From: Macrotis lagotis
Lineage: Eukaryota > Chordata > Mammalia > Peramelemorphia > Peramelidae
Assembly: GCF_037893015.1 (NCBI RefSeq)
Contig: NC_133661.1
Location: 240,443,105-240,507,104, forward strand
Length of the DNA stretch: 64,000 bases
Direction of reading: 5' to 3'
Part shown: positions 12,953-24,608 of the stretch, piece after piece
Layout: each line of letters begins with the position of its first letter
Position numbering within the stretch: the first letter of the stretch is position 1
Translations under genes and position numbers: made by a program
The notes under the pieces: generated by a model
Database searches by the model: none
What the model saw: only the letters and a program-made list of their open reading frames with translations
What the model was told of the DNA's origin: nothing

Positions 12953-13410
12953 CTAGCATTCATGTAGAGCTTTAAAGTTTACAAAGCACTTTTTATATAT
13001 ATATATTATATATGTATATAATATATATATATATAAACATATTTTGTCCTCAAAACAATCCTGGGAAGTAGGTGATTTTATGATATTTATTTTACAGTTA
13101 AAGAAACTGAGGACAAGGGATGGCTAGGTGGCGCAGTGAATAGAGCACTGGCCCTGGAGTCAGGAGTACCTGAGTTCAAATCTGGCCTCAGACACTTAAT
13201 AACTACCTAGCTGTGTGGCCTTGGGCAAGCCACTTAACCCCATTTGCCTTGCAAAAAAAAAAATCTAAAAACAGAAAAAAAGAAACTGAGGACAGAAGTT
13301 AAGTGAATTGCTCAGGGTCACAAATCCAATACATCTCTGAGGCTGAATTGGAGCTGCGGTCTTTCTGACTCCCATGTCTGATACCCTAAAAACTGTGCTG
13401 TCCAACTGTC
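12952..13410 (+). repeat. MIR3-like CORE-SINE, split by a younger SINE
   Basis: Reads TAGCATTCATGTAGAGCTTT, AAAGTTTACAAAGCACTT, a TA repeat (about 12988-13036), then ACAATCCTGGGAAGTAGG and TTACAGTTAAAGAAACTGAG. It resumes after 13279 with GAAACTGAGGACAGAAG and GCTCAGGGTCACAAATC. The TA tract probably grew inside it. Confidence 0.8.
13116..13279 (+). mobile_element. tRNA-headed marsupial SINE with perfect TSD
   Basis: Box A-like TGGCGCAGTGA, box B-like GAGTTCAAATC, then the GCCTTGGGCAAGCC body and A tail. A perfect 15-bp duplication AAGAAACTGAGGACA (13101-13115, 13280-13294) lies in the host CORE-SINE. Confidence 0.93.
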
Positions 13411-13596
13411 TCTAGTGTCTCATTTTCCTTCTATTAGTTAAGTTAATAATGTCCAACAAATAATTATAGTATTGAAGAATTCCAAATTTGGAATTGAATT
13501 CTGAGATCACTTAATCCAATATTAGTAAAGTAAGAGAAGGGATCAGACAACAACTGACGTAAAATTCATAAAATTGATTGAAAAGAAAAGAGAATA

Positions 13597-13735
13597 GGGG
13601 CAGCTAGTGGTACAGTGGATAAAGCAGCAGCCCTGGAGTCATGAGGACTTGAGTTCAAATATGACCTCAGACACTTAATACTAGCTTAGCTGTGTGACCT
13701 TGGGCAAGTCACTTAAACCTCATTGCCTTGTAAAA
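13597..13735 (+). mobile_element. tRNA-headed marsupial SINE
   Basis: GGGGCAGCTAGTGGTACAG head to CATTGCCTTGTAAAAAATC; the flanks share AAAGAAAAG(AG)AATAG as an imperfect duplication. A few lineage changes, so moderately old. Confidence 0.87.
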
Positions 13736-13853
13736 AATCAAAGGAAAGAAAAGAATAGAGACTAGATAATGCCACTTTATTATTTAATCAACAAAAAATA
13801 CATGATTTGGTAGAGTATGAGTATAAAATGGGGCTATCGCTCAACAGCTTATC

Positions 13854-13854
<1 letters not shown>

Positions 13855-13892
<38 letters not shown>
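13855..13892. repeat. (CA)n microsatellite
   Basis: About 19 pure CA units; likely polymorphic. Confidence 0.95.
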
Positions 13893-13896
<4 letters not shown>

Positions 13897-13925
13897 CATA
13901 GAACATTCCTTGAAAGTTGGAATAG

Positions 13926-13985
13926 GGGCGGCTAGGTGGCATAGTGGATAAATCACTGGCCCTGGAGTCAGGAGTACCTAAAAAA
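13926..13985 (+). mobile_element. 3'-truncated SINE (tRNA head only) with TSD
   Basis: Only the first about 54 nt of the SINE are present (GGGCGGCTAGGTGGCATAG to GTCAGGAGTACC), followed directly by a short A run. A perfect 13-bp duplication AAAGTTGGAATAG flanks it (13913-13925, 13986-13998). The duplication shows that the short form was itself inserted, rather than being deleted later. Confidence 0.88.
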
Positions 13986-14099
13986 AAAGTTGGAATAGAG
14001 ATACCTTTGTTCAACAACACTGATTATAAATATCAAGTGAAGTGTAAAACAGGGAAGCTTAGTTGTCAGATGTGTTGGTAGTCACTGTCTTGGAAAATG

Positions 14100-14345
14100 T
14101 CCAGTGCTGACTGAGGCAATGGAGGAGAGATTCTCTGTAGTTGGTAAGATTCTTCAGATGATCCTCTTGGCAGAGAATGATATCTTTTCAAAGATGAACC
14201 AAGACAACAGGGAGGTGATGCCATGACAAGCACATGAAGTAGATTTCAGTGATGGGAGCTATGCTAAGTCATCAACCTCACTTTTTCCTCTGGAACCATC
14301 TATGAATCAGGATGGCTGGAGATGACCCCAGATGCAAGGCAATCA
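14100..14345 (+). repeat. Marsupial SINE of uncertain family ('GAAGAGGACxATGACAT' type)
   Basis: Contains GATGATCCTCTTGGCAGAG, GGGAGGTGATGCCATGAC, TCAACCTCACTTTTTCCTC and GGCTGGAGATGACCCCAG. It is followed at 14345-14411 by a CORE-SINE tail with TTAAGTGACTTGCCC. Related copies lie at 40560-40660 and, inverted, at 36905-37080. Confidence 0.55.
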
Positions 14346-15561
14346 AGGTTAAGTGACTTGCCCTAAGTCACACAACTAGTAAGTGGCAAGTGTCTGAGTA
14401 TCACCTAGCTGCAAATAATAGGTACTGATTGCATCAAAGGTTTACTACATCAAAGTTCCTCCTAAATGAGATCAAACAAAAAAGCATGTCAATAAATGCC
14501 TGCTACATTCCAGGAATTGTCCATAATGACTCAAATTCAACTTAACCATACACATACTAAATATTATTGATTGTTCAAATCTGCAGTTGAACAGACAGCT
14601 TCTATGACTGGTCTATTAGTATTTATTATTTGACCTCCTTGAAATGTCTATTCTCCCCATTCCAAATCTTAGTGATATTTAATGAGATGCCATGTTGCAA
14701 ATCATTAGATAAATAATGAACTGGAGATTGAGCTAGATTGTTCTTGGGAAAGGATTAACTGGAAATCAAAATGAAATACAGTCTACACAACTATTGGAAG
14801 TGCCTGTATCAATGAGGTCACAAATCTATCAAATTCTCAAAGTATCACCAACAAGCTTGATCTCATTTTAAGTGCTTCTGACCACTATTCTTAGAAGATT
14901 GAGCCATTTTTATCTTATCTTTCATTGTCTGTATTGGCTTCCATTTTTTGTTACTCATCTCATTAAAATCTAGGATGGTTAATGAGTTCCCTAAGCCTCC
15001 ATTTTCCCTTTTCTTCATCATTGGAATTATTTCTATTTATGACTTCAGAATTTCATTCTTGAGAGCTTCATCTTTATCTCTTGGATTCTGTTCTCTCATA
15101 GTTTAAGTCTATAGGATCTTATTTATCCTTCCTCTGAACCTTTTTGAGGTCTGCTCTCCAAAAACCTAAGGTGCATGTCAGACTATGTTCAGTTTTCCTC
15201 TTTCCTATCCCAAAAGTAAAACGTGGTAAGGGTTTCTGTCATTCAAGACTAAGCAACCAGCAGATATTTCTGACTATACCTTTTTTGGTAAAGATTAGGT
15301 TCAAATTGAAAGGTCCAATTTTTGTTTCCTTCGTATTTTGAAGGATGGATTGATTGTTTGGAGAGAGATGAGAGTAGGGAGAGAAAGAACACAGATGTCC
15401 ACATAATCTAACTCACTTATAACTATGAAGTTATACCTCTGTGAGACTTTTATCTCTTTCCCAAATTCCTCATATCCAGGTGGCCTGTGGTATAACCTAA
15501 TGATAATATTTCCTCTGTTTCTGCCTCAGTTAAGTTTCACCTAATTTCACAGGGACTTCTT

Positions 15562-15724
15562 TTTTTATTTTTTTTTTTTTAGGTTTTTGCAAGGCAAATG
15601 GGGTTAAGTGGCTTGCCCATGGCCACACAGCTAGGTAATTATTAAGTGTCTGAGATCGGATTTGAACCCAGCTACTCCTGACTCCAGGGCCGGTGCTTTA
15701 TCCACTGCACCACCTAGCCACCCC
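15562..15724 (-). mobile_element. tRNA-headed marsupial SINE with perfect TSD
   Basis: Antisense copy with a long T tract. The 14-bp duplication CACAGGGACTTCTT is perfect (15548-15561 and 15725-15738). Low divergence, so a young insertion. Confidence 0.93.
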
Positions 15725-15872
15725 CACAGGGACTTCTTAAGCCTGCAGTAATCCATATTTGACAAGAGGACCTCAAGGTTCCAAATTATAGCTAACATCC
15801 ACCTCATTTTTCACTGTCTTTCTAAATGTACTGCTTTTTAAAACTACTTCTCAACCTGGTACCCAAAGAACC

Positions 15873-16042
15873 TTTGGGGGGATCTTAATCGTTTTGTGTC
15901 ATATACCATATTGGCAAAATAACGAAGCCTATGGACCTCTTCTCAGAATGTTTTGTTTCATTTCTTCTTTAAATAAGAATCTCTTCCTTGAATAGGAACT
16001 AGAATTCGTTTATATCAGACCAAATAAGAATTGAGAACCCAC
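15873..16042. mobile_element. hAT-type non-autonomous element
   Basis: Inner sequence TTAATCGTTTTGTGTCATA, ATTGGCAAAAT and CCTATGGACCTCTTCTCAG matches the copy at 38573-38753, in the same orientation. The right end AGAATTGAGAACCC fits the inverted terminal repeat. Confidence 0.55.
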
Positions 16043-16144
16043 TATGTTTCTGTTATTAGGGAAAGGTAGGTCAGTTAGTACATGTAGTGTTGGTACCATG
16101 CTATGAAAGCTAAACAAAACACATGTCCTTCCTTTCTAATTTTT

Positions 16145-16370
16145 GTTATTGTTGTTCACTTGTTTCAGTCATGTCTGACTCTTCATGACTCCATACTGGG
16201 TTTTCTTGGCAAAGATACTGAAGTGGTTTGCCATTTTCTTAACCACCTCATTTTATAGATGAGGAAACAAGAAGAAGTGACTCACCTAGGTTCATAGTTA
16301 GTGTCTGAGAACAGATTTGAACTCAAGGAAGTAAGGCTTCCTGACTCCACTGTGCCCCCTAGCTGCCTTA
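16145..16370 (+). repeat. RTE-derived SINE (RTESINE-like)
   Basis: Contains TTTCAGTCATGTCTGACTC, TTTTCTTGGCAAAGATACTG and AGTGGTTTGCCATTTTC, then a CORE-type tail ending CCCTAGCTGCC. A second copy of the same family lies at 57617-57872. Confidence 0.75.
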
Positions 16371-17055
16371 ATAACAATTGTTATTAACTAAATTAAAAGT
16401 GGATGGCATGTGCTGTCACAATCATAGCATTTAGACAGTTTGACTTTCTATTTTGAGGACATATACTTTTTGAGCATAGGAATATTTTTTAGGGTATTTG
16501 GGGAAGTATCTGTTGTTTCAAAATAAAATATATCATTGAAAAATATATAAATAAAAAAGTAAACTGGATTTAGGCACTTAATTTCAAAAATAATAATCAC
16601 TAACATTTAAATCACGCCTTATGGTTTCTAAACACTGTCATCCACACTATTTCAATGGATCCTCTGTGTTAGCTATGACCTCAGAGAAGTTATTTAACTG
16701 CTCTATATGTTAACTTCCTCATTTGTGAAAAAGGGATAATACTTTAATTTACCCAGCAATTAGCACAGTGCCTAGTCCATAGTAGGTACTAATGCTAATT
16801 AATTGACTGAAAAGGTTGCTGTAAGGAAATTGATTTGAAAAACTCAAAGCACAAAACAAAAATAATTTTTATTATATCAATATTAAATATTAAGTTATTT
16901 GTTATAAACTAATCATTATAAATTAATTATAAATTATTATTATTATAAATAATAAAAAGCTGAGGACTAAAAATGTGAGATGACTGCCACATCTTGGTCA
17001 CCTTACTAATTAGTAATAGAGTCAGGGACCCGGTTTCCTAGTGAATATTATACAA

Positions 17056-17200
17056 ATGGTTCGCAACCTTTTCAAGTATGAGGTCACTTTTTTAATTTCA
17101 AAAATATATTGTACCCCTTCATCACAGTGGTACCATTACTATCCACTGGATGAGAATGCACATAATGGTAAGGAGCTATTATTAGTCTAATAAAAGATTT
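17056..17200. mobile_element. Possible hAT (MER5-like) DNA transposon fragment
   Basis: GGTTCGCAACCTTTTCAAG near the left end resembles hAT termini of the kind ending in GGTTCTCAACC; the right side is not resolved. Confidence 0.35.
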
Positions 17201-17249
17201 TTTTGTTACTTATGAGAGCATCTGTATAATATTTGAAAATAATATGCAA

Positions 17250-17415
17250 GAGGGGCGGCTAGGTGGCGCAATGGATAAAGCACCAGCCCTAGAGTCAGGA
17301 GTACCTGCGTTCAAATCCAGTCTCAGACACTTAATAATTACCTAGCTGTGTGGCCTTGGATAAGCCACTTAACACCATTTGCCTTGCAAAAACCTAAAAT
17401 AATAATAATAATAAT
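17250..17415 (+). mobile_element. tRNA-headed marsupial SINE with (AAT)n tail
   Basis: GGGGCGGCTAGGTGGCGCAA head and TTTGCCTTGCAAAAACC end. The A tail has turned into eight AAT units. Duplication AATAATATGCAA (17238-17249 and 17416-17427). Confidence 0.9.
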
Positions 17416-18589
17416 AATAATATGCAAAATGTTACTTATTAAAAGGTACATGTATATTTATTATTTTGAGTCATTTAATGAGAAAAACATCCTTTTGTAA
17501 TAATTCTTCAAAAACTACTCCTTTACTAGCACAACCCTGATTATTTACAAGTATTGAAAATAATGTTTTTATCCATCTCCTAGCTATTTTTGATACCATG
17601 CCAACCTTAATAGCTATTTAGCTATGTATGTGGCACAAGTAACAGTTTGTGCTCAACATATAGAAAAAAGGTTATATTATATTAATTTTACTGTGTACTT
17701 CCTTATAGAACAGGATGTCTTTTAGGGAGACAATATAGAATGATCAATTGTTTATAGTCACGATAATGTCATGAACTTAGAAGAGTCAGTTCTTTCAGTC
17801 TATCTGCAAGTATGTAATAGAAGTGCTTAATAAAAATTATTCTTTCAGTTGCTAGGGAATCATAAATAGATTCCCTTATTTTAGACATACTTTTCAGTAA
17901 TCTAACTTCAATGCAGCATCTAATAGTTACATTCTACTTAATTCATTTTCTTGAAGATTTATAGGACTATACTTAACCCTTCTTCAATTTCCTAAAGCCC
18001 GAATCAAACTTTTCCAAGAAATTTCTCCAAGTATTATTCATTATAAACATTTTTGAGATATTTTAAATATGTGAAATGGAGCAAAACAAATACTTCATCA
18101 CATAATATTTTCCTTGGAGAATGGGTGTGTATGTTCTCACTTTCTGAGATTAAAAAGTCCTACTTAGACCAATAGGGATAACTACAATTGTTTTCTTTGG
18201 GAATGTGAGGAGGGACAGTTCCAAATTTCAATCTCCTAGACAATGAACTCATACCCCAGGGTGGACAAATTGAAGAGGAGAGTGAGTAGTTTTCTTTCAT
18301 TTTAAATCAAAGTCCCTTTGGAAGCAGCACAGTTGACCTTTTGGATCCCATACCTTCAGTTTGCTCCTTCTAACTGCTAACTGACTAAGCTCAGACTTTC
18401 AGACGTTTATGTCATTTCTATAGTCTCTAGATTATTGATCCTTATTCCTAGATCCTAGTAGCAATAACCTTTAACTGGCCATGCCCAAGCATGATAGATC
18501 ATTGAGGAAAATTAACATACCTTCAGTGTCATTCTCCCTCCCAATCCCCCCTCCTAGATTTTACCATAGCACAATACAGAAAAAAAGAA

Positions 18590-18725
18590 TTTCGGATGTG
18601 CAGTCAAAAGACCTGGGTTTGAAACTTTTTTTATTTCTCTTTCAAACTGTGTGACTTTGAACAACTCACTTAATGTCCCTGGATCTGAGTGAGTTGGACT
18701 GAGGTCTCTTCTGAGTCCTTTGCTA
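18590..18725 (+). repeat. MIR-type CORE-SINE fragment
   Basis: AAAAGACCTGGGTTTGAAAC and CTGTGTGACTTTGAACAACTC, in MIR order. Confidence 0.6.
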
Positions 18726-18779
18726 AAATTCTGCTTTGAAGCTTCTTTTAACTTCTTAGACTCACAATTCAGCTCCAGT

Positions 18780-19140
18780 ATCATTTTCTACACGAAACAT
18801 TTTCTCATTGCCTCATTTGTTATTGCTCAACTTCCTCCCTCCCCATTACTTCATTTATTCATTTATTTATTTATTTATTTTGGGGGGGGGTTCAAGGCAA
18901 TGAGGTTAAGTGGCTTGCCCAAGGCCACACAGCTAGGTAATTATTAAGTGTCTGAGACCGGATTTGAACCCAGGTACTCCTGACTCCAAGGCCGGTGCTT
19001 TATCCACTGCGCCACCTAGCCACCCCACCTCATTTATTTTTTATATAATTTGTATGTGCAGTCTCACCATATAGTAAAACTCCTTGAGGTCAAGGATCAT
19101 TTACTTTTGTCTCTTTTCCTAGTGCCTAGGGAGATATCAG
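18780..19140 (+). repeat. L2/CR1-type LINE 3' end, split by a SINE
   Basis: Left part to about 18850 has CGAAACATTTTCTCATTGCC. It resumes after 19026 with AAACTCCTTGAGGTCAAGG and TTTCCTAGTGCCTAGGG, the usual end of such LINEs. Confidence 0.6.
18859..19026 (-). mobile_element. tRNA-headed marsupial SINE
   Basis: Antisense; its tail has become (TTTA)n plus a G run, then AAGGCAATGAGGTTAAGTGG to CGCCACCTAGCCACCCC. Nearly consensus body. The flanks share (A)CxTCATTTATT. Confidence 0.92.
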
Positions 19141-20279
19141 GGCATGTCTTATAGCATGTGCCAGTCTCAAATATCTTCTTTGATATATACTTGCCATATG
19201 ACCATGGATAAGTCATCTAACCTCCCAATGCTCCAGGCTACTCTCTGAATTATAAAGAAGGTGCTGATTTTCATTGAAGAAGGGAATTTTCTCACTTAAG
19301 AATTCCCCTATATCAGTAAAATTACAGTTCCAGTCTTATTACCTTAGGACTGGATTCTTGAAACCGATGCCACTAACACTGCAAGTACAAACAAGCTCTG
19401 GTAAATCCAACTCAAGATAAGAAAAAAAGATCACAAGTCTGGTTGAGGAGCAGCCTGGCCATGATCAAGGAGACATATCCCCAATCTGTTGACCACTTGG
19501 TGATTGTTTTTATAATTCATAAAACTATCTACCATGGGAGGTTGTGATCTGTTCTATAGAAAGAAGTACCCAGTTATATGTAATCTTTGAATTATTGTAG
19601 TTGAAGCCAGTTTAAAAGTCCTGTGATGATAAGAGCCATCCCTACAACCTCTAGTCAGTTCTTCCACAGAGCCCTCTGTATGCCACATACTTTGTGAGAT
19701 AATCAGATTTGGACACAGGGGGAGAGTGGTATTCATATTGGGGGGGGGGTTATGAAAGAGACTAATTCTCTAGACTGATTTCTGTTTTTCTTTTAGATCC
19801 ATGTGAGGTTATAACCATGAAATTGAACTCTGGTCCAAATGCCCCAGAACTGAAAGAAACCTTGAAGGTCCTAATGAAAATCAGACAGTATACCTCAAAA
19901 AAACTAAATACATTCTGCCTCTCCTTTTGGCTTAGATTTCAAGAAATCTGTGTTCATGGGAAAGACAATATTATTTGCTCTAGGCAGAATCCTGTGTTCC
20001 CCAGGCCTTTTGTATGGCAAGCCCAGGAAGAACAAATCCCTTGACTAAGAGGGATCTTAAGTTACAAGCAAGGATACACAAGTGTCATCGATAAAGTAAA
20101 CACCCTGATATTTAAGCTCAAAAATATTTTAAAACTGTGCCTCCTATCATTAGCAAACATGTATTGAGCATGTGCTGTGGAGAAAACCCCATGGGTTCAA
20201 GGGCATAAGACTATTCTTGCCTTCAAGAGCTTTCCATCTAGCCAGATTAGAACCAGACTGGAATTATAGGATAGTAAAG

Positions 20280-20430
20280 CTAAAAGACTTTAGGGATCAT
20301 TTTAGTTCAAATGCTTCATTTTATAGATAATGAAACAGAAGCCCAGAGAAGCTAAGTAATTCATCCACCCAATTCATGCTATCAAGCTGGAACTAGATCC
20401 CAGTAGAGCGTTCTCTTCCTACATTACTCT
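20280..20430 (+). repeat. MIR-type CORE-SINE
   Basis: GACTTTAGGGATCATTTTAG, TTTTATAGATAATGAAACAG and AGCCCAGAGAAGCTAAGTAA. Confidence 0.65.
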
Positions 20431-20494
20431 GATGCCTCCAGATGCATGTAGAAATATCTATTCCTGTTCTGTGAATGTATAATTTGGAATCATG

Positions 20495-20700
20495 ATCATA
20501 GATTTATAGCCAGAAAGAACCTCAGAGGTTAGCTAATCCAACCCCTTGTATTTTATGGATGAGAAAACTGAAGCTCAGAGAAGGCTGTCATTTTCTTAAG
20601 CTCACGCAAGAAGTACACAGGGTCCAAGGATCTTGTATTCAAACCCAGGTCCTCTTACTCCAGAGCCAGTGATCTTTCTCCTATCCCCTACTGCCTTCCA
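20495..20700 (+). repeat. MIR-type CORE-SINE
   Basis: GAACCTCAGAGGTTAGC, CCAACCCCTTGTATTTTATG, GAGAAAACTGAAGCTCAGAG and ACCCAGGTCCTCTTACTCC. Confidence 0.75.
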
Positions 20701-21109
20701 AAGTCATCCATAGAAACAAACACACCCTTTTACCCCAAAGAACTGTTGCTCATACTTTATTAACTCATTTTTAGCTGCTAGTTCTTTTTATTCCTTCTCT
20801 TAATCTCACAACCCTTGCTCCTGGGTATTTGTATTATGTTCCATTATCCAGCATGACATATGCATATAGGATGACCTCTTTCTTCAGCTCTGCCTGAAGT
20901 AACTAGGAAACCAAGTTACTGTAATCGGATAATGTTACATCAAATGGTGGAGGACATACATAAAGCCTAATTCACAGCTGAGACAATTTCTCTATTTAGT
21001 GGTGAGGACTACTCTCAAAATATGTGCAGCTATAAAGCTTCCAGACAGATCCCAAGTTTCTCCTAGTTTAAAACCATCTATTCAGAGTTGTTCAATAAAG
21101 AGACAGACA

Positions 21110-21260
21110 GGTACCCTGGAAAGAAGGCTAGATTTGGAATCGGAAGACCTGGGTTTGGGTCCTGACACTGCTACTGGTTACTGGTGTCTTGGACAAGTCA
21201 CAGCACTTCCTGGGAGTTCAGTTTCTTTATCTGTAAAATAGGAATCATCTACTCAGAGGT
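21110..21260 (+). repeat. MIR-type CORE-SINE near the penultimate exon
   Basis: GGAAGACCTGGGTTTGGGTC, TTGGACAAGTCACAGCAC and TTTCTTTATCTGTAAAATAG. It ends about 90 bp before the exon at 21349. Confidence 0.65.
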
Positions 21261-21348
21261 TATTAAAAAGATGTATTTCATTCATTTAAAGTGCTATGTA
21301 TATGTGAGTTCAGTTATTATTAATTCAACATTGTTTTTCTTTCCTTAG

Positions 21349-21551
21349 CTTCTGGTCACCCTCACTGCTTCTTCTGCCACCTTGAACTTGGTTCTGACCG
21401 GGAAGTGCCTTCCAAATTTGCCCATCATGTAAATGTTGAGTTCAACATGCCAACCACCTCTGCCTCCAAAGCCACTGTCAGATCCATCTCTGTAGAAGAC
21501 AAAACTGATGTCAGAAAATGGGTCAACTATTCTGCACACTACAGCTACAAG
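21349..21551 (+). CDS. STON2: STON2, penultimate coding exon (mu-homology domain)
   Basis: This 203-nt exon follows TTTCCTTAG at 21340-21348 and ends at AAG|GTAGTG (donor 21552). With the single G carried over from 11151 it gives exactly 68 codons, starting ASGHPHCFFCHLELG and ending WVNYSAHYSYK, so it enters in phase 1 and leaves in phase 0. It encodes a beta-strand-rich late part of the mu-homology domain, which in stonins contacts synaptotagmin C2 domains (family knowledge). Failure to splice at 21552 would add only ten residues (VVLFGVEEHF) before a stop at 21582-21584, a possible alternative C-terminus. The flanking introns are 10.2 kb and 6.5 kb. Confidence 0.96.
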
Positions 21552-21852
21552 GTAGTGCTTTTTGGAGTTGAAGAACACTTCTAGATGCTTTTGCTATCTC
21601 CCCACTTTGAGCATTTTAAGTGTAAAAATGATAATAAGCTGTGTGTCTGACCTCTGAGGACATCTTCCCTAGTTAGTAATTTCCTAATTGGTCTCCTGCC
21701 TCAAATGTTTCTCCACTTTAGTCTATCCTCCAAATAATTCTCAAAATTATTTTCCTAAAGTAAAGACATGATTGTGTTGTTCCCCTACTTAATAAACTCC
21801 AAAGGCCTCCCAATGCCTTTAAAATCAAATACAAATTCAATGATTTCTCTTT

Positions 21853-22004
21853 TTTTTTTTTTAGATTTTTCAATGCAATGGGGTTAAGTGGCTTGCCCAA
21901 GGCCACACGGCTAGGTAATTATTAAGTATCTGAGGTTGGATTTGAACCCAGGTACTCCTGATTCCAAGGCCGATGCTCTATCCACTGTGCCACCTAGCCG
22001 CCCC
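21853..22004 (-). mobile_element. tRNA-headed marsupial SINE
   Basis: Antisense T tract, CAATGGGGTTAAGTGGC to GCCACCTAGCCGCCCC. The flanks share TGATTTxTCTTT as an imperfect duplication. Confidence 0.9.
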
Positions 22005-22050
22005 CTGATTTGTCTTTTAAAGCCTTTTATAATCTACCTTCCCAAACTGT

Positions 22051-22051
22051 G

Positions 22052-22090
<39 letters not shown>

Positions 22091-22100
22091 ATATGTATAT
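22051..22100. repeat. (TA)n-(TG)n microsatellite
   Basis: About 13 TA units followed by about 7 TG units. Confidence 0.93.
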
Positions 22101-23388
22101 TACTGACTTCCTTGTTCCCTACAGATCTTCCTTCTCTTCAAAATACTACCTTCCATCTCCCTGCCTCTACAATGGTTATCTCCTATTCTTGACATGTTCC
22201 CTTTTATTTTGTATACCGGTTAGAACCTCTTCTTTCAAAACTCAACCAAAATATGGCTTTCTGTGAAACCTTTCCCAATTCCTCCATCTGCTATTACCCA
22301 CCTCATGCCTTAAAATTATCTCATATTTATTTTGTATATAAATATACTTAATATACAAGATATAATCTTATATGTGTGTTGGTATATATATATTTTTACT
22401 TATTTGTTTATATACCTGTTGTCTACCTGATAGAAGGGTTAGAATATAACCTCTTTGAGAACAGGGGCTGTTTCATAGTGACTAGAGAACTGACCTCAAC
22501 TTGGGTTCAAGTCACATCTTTGACACATATTGGTTCTTTCAATATTGATAAGTCACTTAATTTCTCAGTGCTGTTATAGGTTGCAAAGAAAGTTCTGACC
22601 AGCATTGGTAGAAGGAGTTTCCTCTCCCAGCATTTCCTTAAATGAATGACATCACAGGTCAGATTTAGTCCCTGCCACAGGGCAGTTCCACTTCCTATCA
22701 CCTATACTTGAGAGTGCTTGGGACATAAGGCTATGCTTCTTGATTGAATAAGTGATGGGTTAGTCATGCTAAGTTCACAAGGTTCTCATCATTCACAGTT
22801 CAGCTTCAGGGTAATGATTTTTTTTTGTTGTTGTAACAACTCATTTATGTGAGTATTTAGTAGTAGAGGATTTTACCTGTCTGTGTCAGTGGAAGGAGTT
22901 ATCCATACCAATGAAATCAAGGATGCTGAAACTGAAGGGGTATTTCTCTTTATCTCTCTTATTACAAATGACAGGTGGAAAACTCTGCTTTCATGCTGAA
23001 ATAGTAGGGTAACATGAGATAGAATAAAGAAAAAAATTGAAAATGACAGATTGGATGTTTTTTAAAAGGAAAGTTAAAAACTTCCCTATATTTTGTATCT
23101 CCAGGACCTAGCATGTAGTTGTTTTTCTATAAAATCTTTATTATTATTTCATCCAATGATTTCATCCACTTTCACCTTCTCACCCTTACCAAAGAAGAAC
23201 AAAGAGAAGAGGTGAAGGAAATATTTAAATTTTCTAATATAAGTTGGGCAACAGGGAAGAGGAATTAAAGATGGCAGAGTTGTGGCAGGCAAGTTAGGAG
23301 TCCAAAGCAAAAATTGTTGCTGCTCACAAAAGTGGGTGATTAAAGAAATTTCTTGTACAGCAGCAAATTCATCAAGAAAGAGAATACC

Positions 23389-23529
23389 GGGGCAGCTAGG
23401 TAGCACAGTGGATAGAGCACTGGCCCTGGAGTAAGGAGTACCTGAGTTCAAGTCCGGCCTCAGACACTTAAAAATTACCTAGCTGTGTGGCCTTGGGCAA
23501 GCTACTTAACCCCATTGCCTTGTAAAAAA
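23389..23529 (+). mobile_element. tRNA-headed marsupial SINE with perfect TSD
   Basis: GGGGCAGCTAGGTAGCACAG head, near-consensus body, A tail. The 12-bp duplication AAAGAGAATACC is perfect (23377-23388 and 23530-23541). Confidence 0.93.
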
Positions 23530-24608
23530 AAAGAGAATACCCTTATTATAACTTTGAGATACATACAGAACTGCCTGGTTAGGTGGGTTCTTAACTAACC
23601 AGTTGGCTGTAAGATAAGAAAATGATTTCCAAAAGAGAAGGGTAAGAATTTCTTTAAGGAGTTCAAGGGAGTAACTATAACTATTCCTTACTTTCATATG
23701 ATTTTTTTTCAAAGAACTTTCATTTTATCTCATGTTTCTGATGCCAAATTCCCCAGTCACCAGAAAGATCAAGGGCTCCCTCTTGTGGGATTTTTTTTCA
23801 ACCCTAGAACTCAACAAAAATCTGTTCATATATCAGCTGTTCCATGTAATTTATTTTATTGCCCTGAAACCTGAATACCATAAAATACCAAGGATGTTGA
23901 TTAAAACTCCAATGCTCTTCTCCAGTACCCTTATCTTGCTAGGGAAGTATCCCTGAGTTCTCCAGTGCTCTGCTGGAAGAGTATAAAGTCTGGTATGTCT
24001 TACCCAACTGAAATGGCTTCAGATACAGGCCAACAATTTACTGTGTATCTGTCAACTAGGGCCCATCCACACAGTATTCAGAAACTCATCACCAAAAGGT
24101 TGGTCAAAGATGATGAATATATGCAACTTCAGAAAAGCATGAGTGTCCAACACTATGATATATCTCCACCCCACTGAAATTACACAACCTTTGGAGGTAC
24201 CATAAAGAACAGCCTTATGATGACTTTAACAAAAGTTATCCCTACATCTTTGTCTTTTTCACAATATGACACCTTCAACACTTATACCATTTTAGTATAA
24301 AGCTTCAGTATTTTGTAGAAAATATGGACAAAGTCACTGCATACCTTACTATTCAGAAGTAGTTTGATTTTTCTTTTTAAAAAAGCAAAGAAAGAGCTTG
24401 AGGTAATATACCCAGGAATGGTTTGTATTTTTCAATCAGGCCTAAATAGGATTTAGATTGAGATTCTTTGGAAGAAAGTCTTTATAAGTTCACCAGAACA
24501 ATGAACTTTATAGGGGTGAATTTTTTTAATGTAGTTTCCTAGGGAAATGAGGCACATGAGAGTCAACTAATCTATGATGAAATTGGTCCTATGAAAGTGA
24601 ATTTTCTG

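Larger units (their letters stand above)
11152..21348 (+). other. STON2: STON2 intron between the large exon and the penultimate exon
   Basis: Bounded by GTAGGT at 11152 and TTCCTTAG at 21348. It holds MIR, L2, RTE-type SINE, hAT and six tRNA-headed SINE insertions listed separately. Stretches such as 14420-15560, 17430-18580 and 19140-20270 show no gene or recognisable repeat to me. Confidence 0.9.
21650..22345 (+). repeat. L2-type LINE fragment, split by SINE and microsatellite
   Basis: AATAAACTCCAAAGGCCTCC and TTTAAAATCAAATACAAATT before the SINE, then CTTTTAAAGCCTTTTATAAT and TTTCCCAATTCCTCCATC after it. Confidence 0.55.

Noticed and set aside
19817..20044. 75-codon frame after an acceptor-like TTTTCTTTTAG
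   Set aside because: The STON2 exons at 11151 and 21349 join in phase without it, and the peptide resembles nothing I know.
23965..24177. 70-codon frame MSYPTEMASDTGQ...
   Set aside because: Looks somewhat protein-like, but it has no splice signals joining STON2 and no family I recognise.
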